64,000 nt of DNA. Origin: Sphingomonas sp. Ag1. GTDB lineage: Bacteria > Pseudomonadota > Alphaproteobacteria > Sphingomonadales > Sphingomonadaceae. Below the pieces are notes generated by a model. That model ran no database searches, was not told the origin of the DNA, and worked only from the letters and a program-made list of their open reading frames with translations. Position numbers and translations under genes: made by a program. Shown one piece after another: positions 54,779 through 64,000 of the stretch. Numbering within the stretch: the first letter of the stretch is position 1; each line of letters begins with the position of its first letter. Location: positions 1 through 64,000 of the forward strand of contig NZ_LAZX01000089.1 in NCBI RefSeq assembly GCF_000980895.1, read 5' to 3'.

Positions 54779-54894
54779 GTGTGTCGTGTCTCCCCCGCCG
54801 GTGATTCGTGCGGTGGCAGGGGAGCTATGCCAGAACGTTTGTGTTGTTCTACGTTGCGGAAAATGCATGCGAACTAACACAAGGGGCGAAAGCG

Positions 54895-55458
54895 ATGTTG
54901 AACCGAAGCTCACCATTGCGGGTAGAGGTAAACCCGTGGACGCTGGACCACACGTTGACGGAAGTGATGCAGCTCCGGGGCGCTTATGTGGCTGCGATGG
55001 GGACGGTGGAGACCATCCTCACCGAGTTGGCTATACGGGCTTCAAAGCATGAAGCTTATGCAGGAATACGTGGCCGCTTTCCCTCACGTCGCCCCGATCG
55101 ATTGAAATACCTTGCGGCTGTTTGCGATACCGCTGGCCCACTCACGCCGCATCGTGGTTTGATCCTCGCGGTTATGCGCCGGTTTGAGGATGGTTTGGCG
55201 CTCCGTGACATAATGGCGCACGGACGGATGCAGGTGCTCACGGGGCCGGGTGATGACGCCAGCATCAAGCTGGAGGATTACAGCGCTGCCGGCGAGTTCA
55301 TCCAGTTTCGGCGGGATCAATATACGCTCAAGACGCTGCGCGTGCGCGTCTATCGAACAACCCGGCTAAGCCGATCCGTCGACTCGCTTTATGGTCAGTT
55401 GGGTGACCTGTTGCCGCCGGTGACGGGAGAGTTCCAAGGGACAACCCCGATCACATAG
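54895..55458 (+). CDS. Candidate HEPN-like protein (possible toxin or defence RNase)
   Basis: This 187-residue, mainly helical protein starts at ATG 54895 with AAGGGG upstream. RFEDGLALRDIMAHGRM (about 97-113) has the R-D-x3-H arrangement (Arg104, His109) and the AHG ending seen in HEPN-fold RNases and toxins. Helices before it (VETILTELAIRAS, then DRLKYLAAVCDTAG) fit the same bundle. The C-terminal part is beta-rich. No partner antitoxin is adjacent on the same strand. The call rests on a short motif, so it is tentative. It is the last gene before attR. Confidence 0.45.
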   Translation: MLNRSSPLRVEVNPWTLDHTLTEVMQLRGAYVAAMGTVETILTELAIRASKHEAYAGIRGRFPSRRPDRLKYLAAVCDTAGPLTPHRGLILAVMRRFEDGLALRDIMAHGRMQVLTGPGDDASIKLEDYSAAGEFIQFRRDQYTLKTLRVRVYRTTRLSRSVDSLYGQLGDLLPPVTGEFQGTTPIT

Positions 55459-55532
55459 TCGCTACAGCAAACGCTACGGAAGTTGCTACAGCGCTCTCGA
55501 TTAACCCACTGTAAAATAACGCTTTTTGTGTG

Positions 55533-55610
<78 letters not shown>

Positions 55611-55662
55611 ACGCGTGCGAGCGCCTAGGCGGTTACCGGCCCGAGTGCAAGCGATCACGCGG

Positions 55663-55735
55663 TGGGCCCGGCAGGACTCGAACCCGCAACCTAGCCGTTA
55701 TGAGCGGCCAGCTCTAACCGTTGAGCTACAGGCCC
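55663..55735 (-). tRNA. tRNA with CAU anticodon, probably tRNA-Ile2
   Basis: On the minus strand GGGCCTG pairs with CGGGCCC, the anticodon loop is CTCATAA (CAU), and the T arm is GCGGG-TTCGAGT-CCTGC. The overall sequence, with GGTTGCGGGTTCGAGTCCTG, resembles lysidine-modified tRNA-Ile2 rather than elongator tRNA-Met. CCA is not fully encoded (ACC then G). The Ile/Met choice needs tRNA covariance or TilS-determinant scoring. Confidence 0.88.
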
Positions 55736-55820
55736 TCCGCGTGAGTGACCGCCTATAGGCGGAGCGTCGCAGGGGCGGCAATGCCTCAAATGGTACGCGG
55801 CCCCCTAGGAAAGTGACAAA

Positions 55821-55853
55821 AGAAAAGGGCGCCTCCGCAAAGCGGAAACGCCC
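55821..55853 (-). terminator. Intrinsic terminator of the lipoprotein gene
   Basis: GGGCGCCTCCGC (55827-55838) pairs with GCGGAAACGCCC (55842-55853) with two mismatched positions. On the minus strand it is followed by TTTTCTTTT. It lies 46 bases beyond the stop codon. Confidence 0.8.
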
Positions 55854-55898
55854 GTTTCATCATTCAGCAAAGCGGCGAGCCTGATGGCCCGCAGCGCA

Positions 55899-56165
55899 TT
55901 ACTGCATGTTGTCAGCCTTTTCCTCGGCGACGTCACGGACGTTGTCCGCTGCGTCCTCAAGGTTGTCAGCTGCATTCTCGAGACCCTCGGCAGCAACGGC
56001 GTTCGCCGAGTTGTCAGCCAGGTCCTCAAGGTTGTCGGCCATCATTTCCATGTTGTCGGCCATCATGTCCGCGTTGTTCTCGACCGCGGCGGCCTCCGGC
56101 GACTTCGAGCAAGCAGCCACGGACATCAGGCCGGCGGCGGCAGCGATCAGAACGATCTTCTTCAT
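55899..56165 (-). CDS. Small lipoprotein with Ala-Asp-Asn repeats
   Basis: This 88-residue protein begins MKKIVLIAAAAGLMSVAACS, with lipobox VAAC (Cys about 19). The mature part is built from repeats of the form A-D-N-M/L-E-D/M-x: ADMMADNMEMMADNLEDLAD, then LENAADNLEDAADNVRDVAE. These should form a long acidic helix or coiled-coil anchored to the membrane. No function is known to me. An in-frame earlier start would add MLGSIR. It is followed by its own terminator and lies next to the tRNA pair. Confidence 0.75.
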   Translation of the reverse strand: MKKIVLIAAAAGLMSVAACSKSPEAAAVENNADMMADNMEMMADNLEDLADNSANAVAAEGLENAADNLEDAADNVRDVAEEKADNMQ

Positions 56166-56295
56166 TCGAATGCTCCCAAGCATTTATTCATTTCGCGGCC
56201 GACCCGTTTGCCGTCGCGAGCCACGGCAAATACCGCAGCAATTTGATGGGTCAATGATGAAATTCATCTGGCAGCAAGGTTCGCGACGAACGGAT

Positions 56296-57705
56296 TCAGC
56301 GCGCGGGACGCTCAACCGGCCCGATTTCCTCCGGCGCATCGGCCACGATCGCCAGCATCGCCGTCCATGCCGCGACGTTCTGACGCAGGTTGTCCGGGTC
56401 CACGCGATCCAGCGTATCGTCAGGCGTGTGATGTACGTCGAAATAATCGAGGCCTGACTGATTGAGGTCGACGCCCGCAACGCCCAGCGCCACCGTCGGG
56501 CCGATATCCGCGCCGCTGCCGCCCGGGCCGTTGCCGCGCACGATGCCCAGCGGGGCGAGAGCGGCGGCAAGGCGATCACCCACGGGCTTCGCTGATTCCG
56601 GCAGCGTCATGCCGAGCCGCCAGATCTTGTCCGCGCCAAAATCGCTTTCGGCTGCGAGCGCGTGGCGTTCCTTGCCGTGCTTCGCGGCATAATCGCGGCC
56701 GCCGAAGCCGCCGACTTCCTCCGCGCCGAACCAGACGACGCGGATCGTGCGGCGCGGGCGCTTGCCGCTGTCGAGGATTCGCTTGGCGGCAGCCGCAGTG
56801 ATCGCAACGCCGCTGGCGTCGTCGATTGCGCCGGTGGCGAGATCCCAGCTGTCGAGGTGGCCGCCGATGAGGACAATGCCGGCATTGGGATCAGTGCCGG
56901 GCACCTCGGCGATGACATTGCCCGATTCCTGCTCTCCCACCTGGCGCGGGGTGAGGACCAGCTTCATGCGGATCGGCTTGCCGCGCTTCGCCAGCGCCTC
57001 GATCAGCTTGGCGTCGGGTACCGACAGCGCGGCGGCGGGGATCGCCGGGCCGTCACGGAAATAGGTGGTGCCGGTATGCGGCAGGCGATGCGTGTCGGTG
57101 CCGATCGAGCGGATCACGATGGCGGCGGCGCCCTTCTTGGCGGCGAGCGCAGGGCCGGCGAAGCGTGCGACGCCGGCCTGGCCGTAGCTCGATCCGTCCT
57201 GCGTCTTCATCATCGTGTTGCCGACATAGGCGATCTTGCCGGTAAGGCTGCCGTCAGGCGCCGCGGCGAGATCGGCATAGGTGGGGAAGATCACCACTTC
57301 CGCCTCGATGCCGTTGGCGGGGGTCGCGCCCGAATTGCCGAGCGCGGTCAGGTGCAGCTTCTGCGGCACGGGGGCGACCACTTCGCCGCGTTCCTCACCG
57401 CGCACCCAGACCGGCATCTGGTAGGTTTCGATCCGAACGTTCTTGAAGCCCAGCGCCTTCAGCTTCGCCGCGCTCCAGGTGCGGGCGCGGGCCTCCGCCT
57501 CGGTCCCTGCCAGGCGCTGGCCGACCTCGGTCGTCATGCCTTCGACGATGTCGTAGGCGACATCGTCCTTCAGCGCGGCATCGCGCAGCGCGGCGACGCG
57601 CGGGTCGACACCGGCGGGCGCGGCCGGTGCGGCGCGCTGCGCGACGGCCGGCACGGCAGCGGATGTGGCGAGGAGAAGGGCGGCGAGGGCGTAACGACTG
57701 GTCAT
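56296..57705 (-). CDS. Exported M28-family metallopeptidase
   Basis: This 469-residue protein has a signal peptide with cleavage near PAVAQ-RAAPA. A PA-like insert (about 150-250) includes ALAAKKGAAAIVIRSIGTD. The zinc peptidase core has GGHLDSWDLATGAIDDASG (His and Asp ligands), WFGAEEVGGFGGRDY (catalytic Glu pair) and LDYFDVHHTPDDTLDRVDP (last His). M28 enzymes are aminopeptidases or carboxypeptidases (PGCP-like here). The start at 57705 removes an upstream extension without support. It is divergent from ettA, with 106 bases between starts. Confidence 0.92.
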   Translation of the reverse strand: MTSRYALAALLLATSAAVPAVAQRAAPAAPAGVDPRVAALRDAALKDDVAYDIVEGMTTEVGQRLAGTEAEARARTWSAAKLKALGFKNVRIETYQMPVWVRGEERGEVVAPVPQKLHLTALGNSGATPANGIEAEVVIFPTYADLAAAPDGSLTGKIAYVGNTMMKTQDGSSYGQAGVARFAGPALAAKKGAAAIVIRSIGTDTHRLPHTGTTYFRDGPAIPAAALSVPDAKLIEALAKRGKPIRMKLVLTPRQVGEQESGNVIAEVPGTDPNAGIVLIGGHLDSWDLATGAIDDASGVAITAAAAKRILDSGKRPRRTIRVVWFGAEEVGGFGGRDYAAKHGKERHALAAESDFGADKIWRLGMTLPESAKPVGDRLAAALAPLGIVRGNGPGGSGADIGPTVALGVAGVDLNQSGLDYFDVHHTPDDTLDRVDPDNLRQNVAAWTAMLAIVADAPEEIGPVERPAR

Positions 57706-57811
57706 GCCCACCGCGTAGGTCGGCGCAGCAAGTTTGCCAACGGCCCGTCGCATCATTACATGCGCGGCGACATTTTCCAGCCATTCCAGTCTACGGAGCG
57801 ACAGGCGACCC

Positions 57812-59491
<1,680 letters not shown>

Positions 59492-59545
59492 TCCGACGCG
59501 ATCGTCACCCTGGCGCATCGCCGGGGTGACGGCGGATCAAGGAAA

Positions 59546-59580
59546 GGCCCGCCCGGCAGATGCCGTGGCGGGCCATTTTT
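59546..59580 (+). terminator. Intrinsic terminator after ettA
   Basis: GGCCCGCC (59546-59553) pairs with GGCGGGCC (59567-59574) and is followed by ATTTTT. It ends exactly at the converging peptidase stop codon region. Confidence 0.85.
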
Positions 59581-59581
59581 C

Positions 59582-61213
59582 TTATTGGCGCTGGTCGGCG
59601 CTCTTGGCGCGGATCGCGCGGAACTCCGATGACGGCCGCCATTCGGGCCAGACGCCCGCCTTCGAAAGCCGCTGGCCCATCGAATAGAACAGGTCGACGT
59701 CCTGCGCCGCGCCGGTGAAGTTCCAGTCGGGCGCCCAGGCGTCGCAAGTCTTGTGGTAGCAGGCCATATAGCCGTCGAGCCACTTCTGCCCCGCCTCGCG
59801 GCCGCCGACGCGCATGTCGCTCGCACCGCCAAGCGCCATCAGCTGAAGCGCGGGAACGCCGCGGCGCACGACCGAGAAATGATCGGCCCGATAGAACAGC
59901 CCGCGCTCGCTGGCCTCCTCCGGCGTGACGACGCGGTTCTGCGCACGCGCCGCGTCGGTCAGCAGGTCTTCGAGCGAGGATTGGCCAGCACCGACGAGGA
60001 TCACGTCCTTCGCCTCGCCCGCGGTCTGCAGGATGTCGAGCGTCAGGTTCGCGACGGTCTTCTCCAGCGGCGCGGTGGGGCGAGTGGCATACCATTCGGA
60101 GCCCAGCAGGCCGCGCTCCTCCGCGGTCCACAGCGCGAAAACGAGCGTGCGGTCGGGCGCCGGGCCGGCCTTGAACAGCCGGGCCAGCTCCATCACGCCG
60201 GCAACGCCGAGCGCATCGTCGTTGGCGCCGGGGCGGATGGTACGGCCCTGCGCATCGGGCGGGCCTTCGCCATAGGCGTCCCAATGCGCGGCGAACTGGA
60301 CGGTCTCGTCCGGCTTCACCTTGCCCGGAATCTTGGCGAGGACGTTGGCGCTTTCAATCCGCTCGACGCTGACGGGCAGCTTCGCGGTGAAGCGCGCCTT
60401 CATCGCGATCGGGCGGAACGCGGCGGAGCGGGCCTGCTTGCGAAGCGCCGCGAGATCGAGGCCCTCGGCGGCAAAGACGCGGTTCGCCGCCTCGCCCGAC
60501 AGCCAGCCCTGCAGCGCGATGCGCTGATCCTCGGGGCCACGGACGATATCGTAATTCTCGCCGTTGGAGGCATTGGCGGTGGACCAGGGATAGCCGGCGC
60601 CCGCGGTGTCATGAACGATCAACGCGCCGATCGCGCCGCGCCGTGCCGCTTCCTCGTATTTGTAGGTCCAGCGGCCGTAATAGGTCATCCGCTTGTCGCC
60701 GAAGCGGCCCTTGGCGTCCTCGCCCGCGACCGCCTCGAAATCGGGATCGTTGACCAGGAAGACCGCGACCTTGCCCTTCAGGTCGACGCCCTTGAAATCG
60801 TCCCACTGCGCCTCGGGCGCGCTGACGCCATAGCCGACAAAGACAAGCGGCGCGTTCTCGATCGCAACGGTCGCCTCGGGGCGAACGGTGGTGAGTGCGA
60901 CGTCGGTGCCCTGCTTCAGGCTGGTCGCGCCGAAGCTGACCGGACCATCTCCAAGCCGGGTGTGGATCAGCGGCACCTTCTGCGTCCAGGCGCCGTCCGG
61001 CCCGCCGGGCTCAAGCCCCAGCGCCTTGAAGCGCGCTATCGACCATTCGATCGTCTTCTTCTCGCCCTCCGTCCCCGGCGACCGGCCACCGAATTCATCG
61101 GAGGCGAGCACCTTGGTCATCTCGGAAAGCTTGGCGGGGTCGGTTTTTGGTGGGTCGGCGGCCGCAATGGCGATCAGCGGGAGGAGACAGGCAATCGTCT
61201 TGTTCTTCATCAA
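59582..61213 (-). CDS. Exported M28-family peptidase with PA insert
   Basis: This 543-residue protein starts MMKNKTIACLLPLIAIAAAD (signal peptide). A protease-associated domain (about 130-270) contains VDLKGKVAVFLVNDPDF and GAIGALIVHDTAGAGYPW. The zinc core has AAHWDAYGEG, RPGANDDALGVAGVMELARL, LWTAEERGLLGSEWYA (catalytic Glu-Glu) and YRADHFSVVRRGVPAL (His). It is a broad aminopeptidase type and unrelated in detail to the M28 gene upstream of ettA. It starts with a 4-base overlap with the NYN-domain gene's stop. Confidence 0.92.
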   Translation of the reverse strand: MMKNKTIACLLPLIAIAAADPPKTDPAKLSEMTKVLASDEFGGRSPGTEGEKKTIEWSIARFKALGLEPGGPDGAWTQKVPLIHTRLGDGPVSFGATSLKQGTDVALTTVRPEATVAIENAPLVFVGYGVSAPEAQWDDFKGVDLKGKVAVFLVNDPDFEAVAGEDAKGRFGDKRMTYYGRWTYKYEEAARRGAIGALIVHDTAGAGYPWSTANASNGENYDIVRGPEDQRIALQGWLSGEAANRVFAAEGLDLAALRKQARSAAFRPIAMKARFTAKLPVSVERIESANVLAKIPGKVKPDETVQFAAHWDAYGEGPPDAQGRTIRPGANDDALGVAGVMELARLFKAGPAPDRTLVFALWTAEERGLLGSEWYATRPTAPLEKTVANLTLDILQTAGEAKDVILVGAGQSSLEDLLTDAARAQNRVVTPEEASERGLFYRADHFSVVRRGVPALQLMALGGASDMRVGGREAGQKWLDGYMACYHKTCDAWAPDWNFTGAAQDVDLFYSMGQRLSKAGVWPEWRPSSEFRAIRAKSADQRQ

Positions 61214-62058
61214 CGCAACCTTCGCACGAATACACGGCCATCCTCGCGCCGCTCGGTCTGGAAATTGGGAACGGCGGCGATCAGGTCCGACAGGCGCTTG
61301 TAGCCATAGTTGCGCACGTCGAAGCTCGACCGGTTGGCGGCAAGCTGTCCCATGGCGGACAGGCTGACGAAGCCCTTTTCGTCGCGCTTCACCGCGGAAT
61401 AGGCGTCGATCAGCAGCTTCACCAATTCATCGTCGATTGGTGCCGGGCTCTGCGATGCGGCGGGCTCAAGCGGGGTCGTCTCAGCCGCGCCCGTGTCGGT
61501 GGGGGCAGGGGCGGAGGCCGGCGCGGCCTGCTCCTTGCCGTTTGCCGGTGCCGCCGGCGCTTCCCTGGCCGGAGCGGGGCGGGTCGCAGGCGCAGGGCTC
61601 TCCTCCTCGGCGGCCATCAGCTTGTCGACATCGATGAAGCGGGTGCAGGCGCGCTTGAAGCCCTCGGGCGTCTTGGCCTGGCCGAAACCATAGACGGGCA
61701 GGCCATCCTGTCGCAGCCGGGTGGCGAGCGGCATGAAGTCGCTGTCCGACGACATGATGCCGAACCCCTCGACGCGCCCGCGAAACAGCAGGTCCATCGC
61801 GTCGATGGTCATCTTCATGTCGGTGGCGTTCTTGCCCTTGGTGATATCGAACTGCTGCTGCGGCTCGATGCCGTGCTTGATCGTCATCTCGCGCCAGCCG
61901 CTCAGCGCCGGCTTCGACCAATTGCCGTAGACGCGGCGGATGTTGACCGTCCCCAGTTCGGCAAGGACGGTCAGCACCGGATCGATCGCGTGCCAGCTGG
62001 CATTGTCCGCGTCGATCAGGAGGGCGATGTTGCGGGTGGGGGTGTCGTCGGTCGCCAT
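61210..62058 (-). CDS. NYN-domain (LabA-like) protein with C-terminal OST-HTH/LOTUS domain
   Basis: This 282-residue protein has an N-terminal PIN-like NYN domain (residues 8-155): IALLIDADNAS (Asp pair), GKNATDMKMTIDAMD and FGIMSSDSDFMPLATRLRQ, the acidic residues of a putative RNase. An Ala/Pro-rich linker (160-215) follows. The end (220-280) reads LVKLLIDAYSAVKRDEKGFV and SLSAMGQLAANRSSFDVRNYGY, then KRLSDLIAAVPNFQ, the OST-HTH/LOTUS RNA-binding pattern. A role in RNA processing is likely but the target is unknown. It precedes the M28 gene with a 4-base overlap. Confidence 0.88.
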   Translation of the reverse strand: MATDDTPTRNIALLIDADNASWHAIDPVLTVLAELGTVNIRRVYGNWSKPALSGWREMTIKHGIEPQQQFDITKGKNATDMKMTIDAMDLLFRGRVEGFGIMSSDSDFMPLATRLRQDGLPVYGFGQAKTPEGFKRACTRFIDVDKLMAAEEESPAPATRPAPAREAPAAPANGKEQAAPASAPAPTDTGAAETTPLEPAASQSPAPIDDELVKLLIDAYSAVKRDEKGFVSLSAMGQLAANRSSFDVRNYGYKRLSDLIAAVPNFQTERREDGRVFVRRLR

Positions 62059-62124
62059 GGGTCAAGCCATCGGCGCTCCATCCGCCCGCGTCAATCGCCC
62101 CCGGTTCGTTGATGGACGCAGCGT

Positions 62125-62364
62125 TCAGCCACCCACGGGTCGCGAGCTGCGGAACGCCTGATCGGCGTCGATATCCGCCTGCTTGGTCAGCGGGGTCGAA
62201 CCGTCGGGATCATCCACCTGCTTCAGGTCAGCGCGCGAGCCGAGGTCGCGGGCCAGCGCGCCGCCGCTGGTGCCGGCCTGTGCGTCACCCGCGGGGATCA
62301 TGCCTTCGATCACATCCTTGTCGTCATGATCGCGGGCGCTGGTGGTGCGGGGGTTCTCTGCCAT
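62125..62364 (-). CDS. Small hydrophilic hypothetical protein
   Basis: This 79-residue protein begins MAENPRTTSARDHDDKDVIE, continues GMIPAGDAQAGTSGGALARD and ends QADIDADQAFRSSRPVGG. It is acidic, low in hydrophobic residues and probably largely disordered. GGAGAGTAACA is a good ribosome binding site 6 bases before the ATG. No family is recognised. Sphingomonads often carry such short proteins, and a stress-related role would be a guess. Confidence 0.65.
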   Translation of the reverse strand: MAENPRTTSARDHDDKDVIEGMIPAGDAQAGTSGGALARDLGSRADLKQVDDPDGSTPLTKQADIDADQAFRSSRPVGG

Positions 62365-62417
62365 TGTTACTCTCCTTCACTGCGTGGAAGAACGAGTGGG
62401 CAGGGTGCCGAGTTTCG

Positions 62418-62900
62418 TCAGGCGTCCGGATAAGCGATGGCGATCACTTCATATTCCTTCTCGCCCGCGGGCAGCGTGACGCGGCGCAGATCGCCGACCG
62501 CTGCGCCGCGCAGCGCGCGGGCGAGCGGGGCATTCCAGCCGATCAGCCCCTTGCCGGCATCCGCCTCGTCATCGCCGACAATGGTGAGTTCGCGGTGATT
62601 GTCGTCCTCGTCGGCGATCGTAATGCTGGCGCCGAAATAGACGCGGGTGCGATCAGGCGCCTGCGCAGGATCGACCACCTTGGCGGCCTTCATGCGGCGC
62701 GACAGGAAGCCCAGCCGGCGATCAATCTCGCGCAGCCGCTTGCGGCCGTAGATATAGTCGCCGTTTTCCGAGCGGTCGCCATTGCCGGCGGCCCAGGCGA
62801 TCGTCTCGACCAGCGCCGGCCGCTCCTTGGCGAACAGCTGGTCGTATTCTGCGCGCAACGTCGCATAGCCGGCGGGGGTGATGTAGTTCGGGCGATCCAT
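62418..62900 (-). CDS. greB: Transcription elongation factor GreB
   Basis: This 160-residue protein has an N-terminal antiparallel coiled-coil: YITPAGYATLRAEYDQLFAK, then GNGDRSENGDYIYGRKRLREIDRR, with the acidic tip D-x-x-E-N that reaches the polymerase active site. The FKBP-like C-terminal domain includes YFGASITIADEDD and NAPLARALRGAAVGD. The RSENGDYIYGRKRLRE pattern is GreB-like rather than GreA-like. It rescues backtracked RNA polymerase by transcript cleavage. The gene stands alone between the hypothetical gene and the transglycosylase gene. Confidence 0.9.
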   Translation of the reverse strand: MDRPNYITPAGYATLRAEYDQLFAKERPALVETIAWAAGNGDRSENGDYIYGRKRLREIDRRLGFLSRRMKAAKVVDPAQAPDRTRVYFGASITIADEDDNHRELTIVGDDEADAGKGLIGWNAPLARALRGAAVGDLRRVTLPAGEKEYEVIAIAYPDA

Positions 62901-62971
62901 CGCGGCGTCTTAGCCAAGCCGCAGCGGATCCGCGACCTTCCCGTCGCGTGGCGAGGGAAGGTCGCGATGCG

Positions 62972-64000
62972 TCAGCCGGTGCGATTGCGGCCGAGATACC
63001 AGCTGAGGTTGGCGGGGCCACGGCTCTTGGCGCGCGGCGGGTTCATGAGGTCATACACCACGGCGTTTTCCAGTACGCGCTGCACATAGTTGCGCGTTTC
63101 GCCGTAGGGGATCGCCTCGATCCATTCGACCATGTCGATCGCCCCGGTGCGCGGATCGCCATTGGCGCGCAGCCACTTGTTCACGTTGCCCGGCCCGGCG
63201 TTATACGCCGCGATCGCCAGCGGATAGCTGCCGTAGATGCCGAAGATGCGCTGAAAATAGCTGGAGCCGAGCTGCGTGTTGTAGCCGGTGTCGGTCAGCA
63301 GGCGGCCGGCGTCATAGGGCAGCCCCATTTTGCCCGCCTGTTCGCGCGCCGTGCCCGGCATCAGCTGCATCAGCCCGCGCGCACCGGCCGAGGAGATGGC
63401 GGCGCGGTCGAACTGGCTTTCCTGCCGCGCGATGGCGTGGATCATCGTCCACTGGCTGTCATAGCCCGAAGGCACCGACACGGTGGGGAAGGCGATCGCG
63501 CTATATTCGGTCTGGTCGTTCTGCATCGCCTTTCGCCCGACGATCACCGCCAGGTCGGGGCGACGGATGGAGCGGGAGAGTTCCTCCGCCAGGAAATGCT
63601 CGGCATCGGTCTCGACGTCGGCGGCGATGGTGCGGACGAAAGCGGTCTGATCCTGGTACTGGCCAATAGTGCCCAGAAGCTGCGCGGCGCGCACCGTTTC
63701 GCGGCCGAAGAATGCCTGGCGGGCGGCCGGATCGATGGCGGGGGAGGCCACGTCGCGCGGGGCGGTCAGCGGGCGGCGAAGGTGCTCGAGCGCCAACTGG
63801 CCGTAGAATTGATCGCGATATCCAGCGGCGCGGTTGAAGAAAGCGCTGGCATCGGCGCTGCGACCGGCGGCCTCGGCGGCGCGGCCGGCCCAGTAAAAGC
63901 CCTTGGCGCGGGTCTGCGGCGACTGGCTGCCCCGGCCATAGCGATCGAACATCGTCATCGCGTCAGCCGGGCGGTTCAATTGCTTCAGCGCCGTCTGGCC
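62972..64000 (-). CDS. Soluble lytic murein transglycosylase, SLT domain (partial at window edge)
   Basis: The C-terminal 343 residues are visible and the frame runs past the right edge of the window (GQTALKQLNRPADAM is the first part). The first 180 residues are helical superhelix repeats (KGFYWAGRAAEAAGRSADAS). The SLT catalytic domain follows, with the Glu in AIARQESQFDRAAISSAGARGLMQLMPGTA (about residue 218 here), then NTQLGSSYF and PLAIAAYNAGPGNVNKWL. It cleaves peptidoglycan glycan strands, forming 1,6-anhydromuramic ends, in the periplasm. Confidence 0.93.
   Translation of the reverse strand, partial: GQTALKQLNRPADAMTMFDRYGRGSQSPQTRAKGFYWAGRAAEAAGRSADASAFFNRAAGYRDQFYGQLALEHLRRPLTAPRDVASPAIDPAARQAFFGRETVRAAQLLGTIGQYQDQTAFVRTIAADVETDAEHFLAEELSRSIRRPDLAVIVGRKAMQNDQTEYSAIAFPTVSVPSGYDSQWTMIHAIARQESQFDRAAISSAGARGLMQLMPGTAREQAGKMGLPYDAGRLLTDTGYNTQLGSSYFQRIFGIYGSYPLAIAAYNAGPGNVNKWLRANGDPRTGAIDMVEWIEAIPYGETRNYVQRVLENAVVYDLMNPPRAKSRGPANLSWYLGRNRTG

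Overview
The window is about 64 kb of GC-rich alphaproteobacterial chromosome. It most probably comes from Sphingomonas or a close relative in the Sphingomonadaceae. I base this on the COQ9-family gene, the PspF/PspA envelope-stress locus, the character of the PCuAC/SCO copper genes and NodT-type efflux genes, the alphaproteobacterial-type integrase, and the general protein character. I could not run a database search, so the genus is an inference.

Layout of the chromosomal part. 1-5.9 kb: ssb, the ferrous iron importer feoAB with a possible Fur box, COQ9, an EamA exporter, an old yellow enzyme and sufE. 6.0-10.1 kb: an enlarged phage-shock locus. pspF is divergent from a sigma-54 promoter that drives a 46-residue exported peptide, pspA, pspB, pspC and then four more single-membrane-helix, coiled-coil small proteins. 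10.2-24.7 kb: superoxide dismutase, an outer-membrane barrel overlapping a serine hydrolase, tRNA-Asn, nadK-moaA, an EAL protein, small DUF genes, gyrA, an SDR, a TPR protein and an Lrp regulator. 24.8-40.6 kb: a soluble histidine kinase with a deacetylase-like protein, a copper-handling operon (PCuAC, SCO, lipoprotein), a tripartite EmrAB/NodT efflux operon with an operator-like palindrome, a thioredoxin pair, a deaminase, an SLC13 transporter, a GST and a repeat-built membrane protein.

40,685-55,551 is a mobile island of about 14.9 kb. It is bounded by an 18-bp direct repeat (attL/attR); the right copy is the 3' end of an intact tRNA-Pro(UGG). It carries a tyrosine integrase, a Cys-rich unknown protein bracketed by repeated 13-bp elements, and a 571-bp structured non-coding block. 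A head-and-packaging module follows: terminase large subunit, portal, major capsid protein, connectors, a Mu gpF-like protein and two small phage-type proteins, one with a LacI-type helix-turn-helix. There are no recognisable tail, lysis or conjugation genes. After the head genes come a structured RNA with retron-like arms, a 48-residue ORF and a compact reverse transcriptase, then a serine recombinase with a res-like site, a Shedu-type nuclease and a candidate HEPN protein. The best reading is a capsid-forming phage satellite (cf-PICI-like) or a tail-less prophage remnant that carries anti-phage cargo.

55.6-64 kb returns to the chromosome: tRNA-Pro, a CAU tRNA (probably Ile2), a repeat-rich lipoprotein, two M28 peptidases flanking ettA, a NYN/LOTUS protein, greB and a lytic transglycosylase cut by the window edge.
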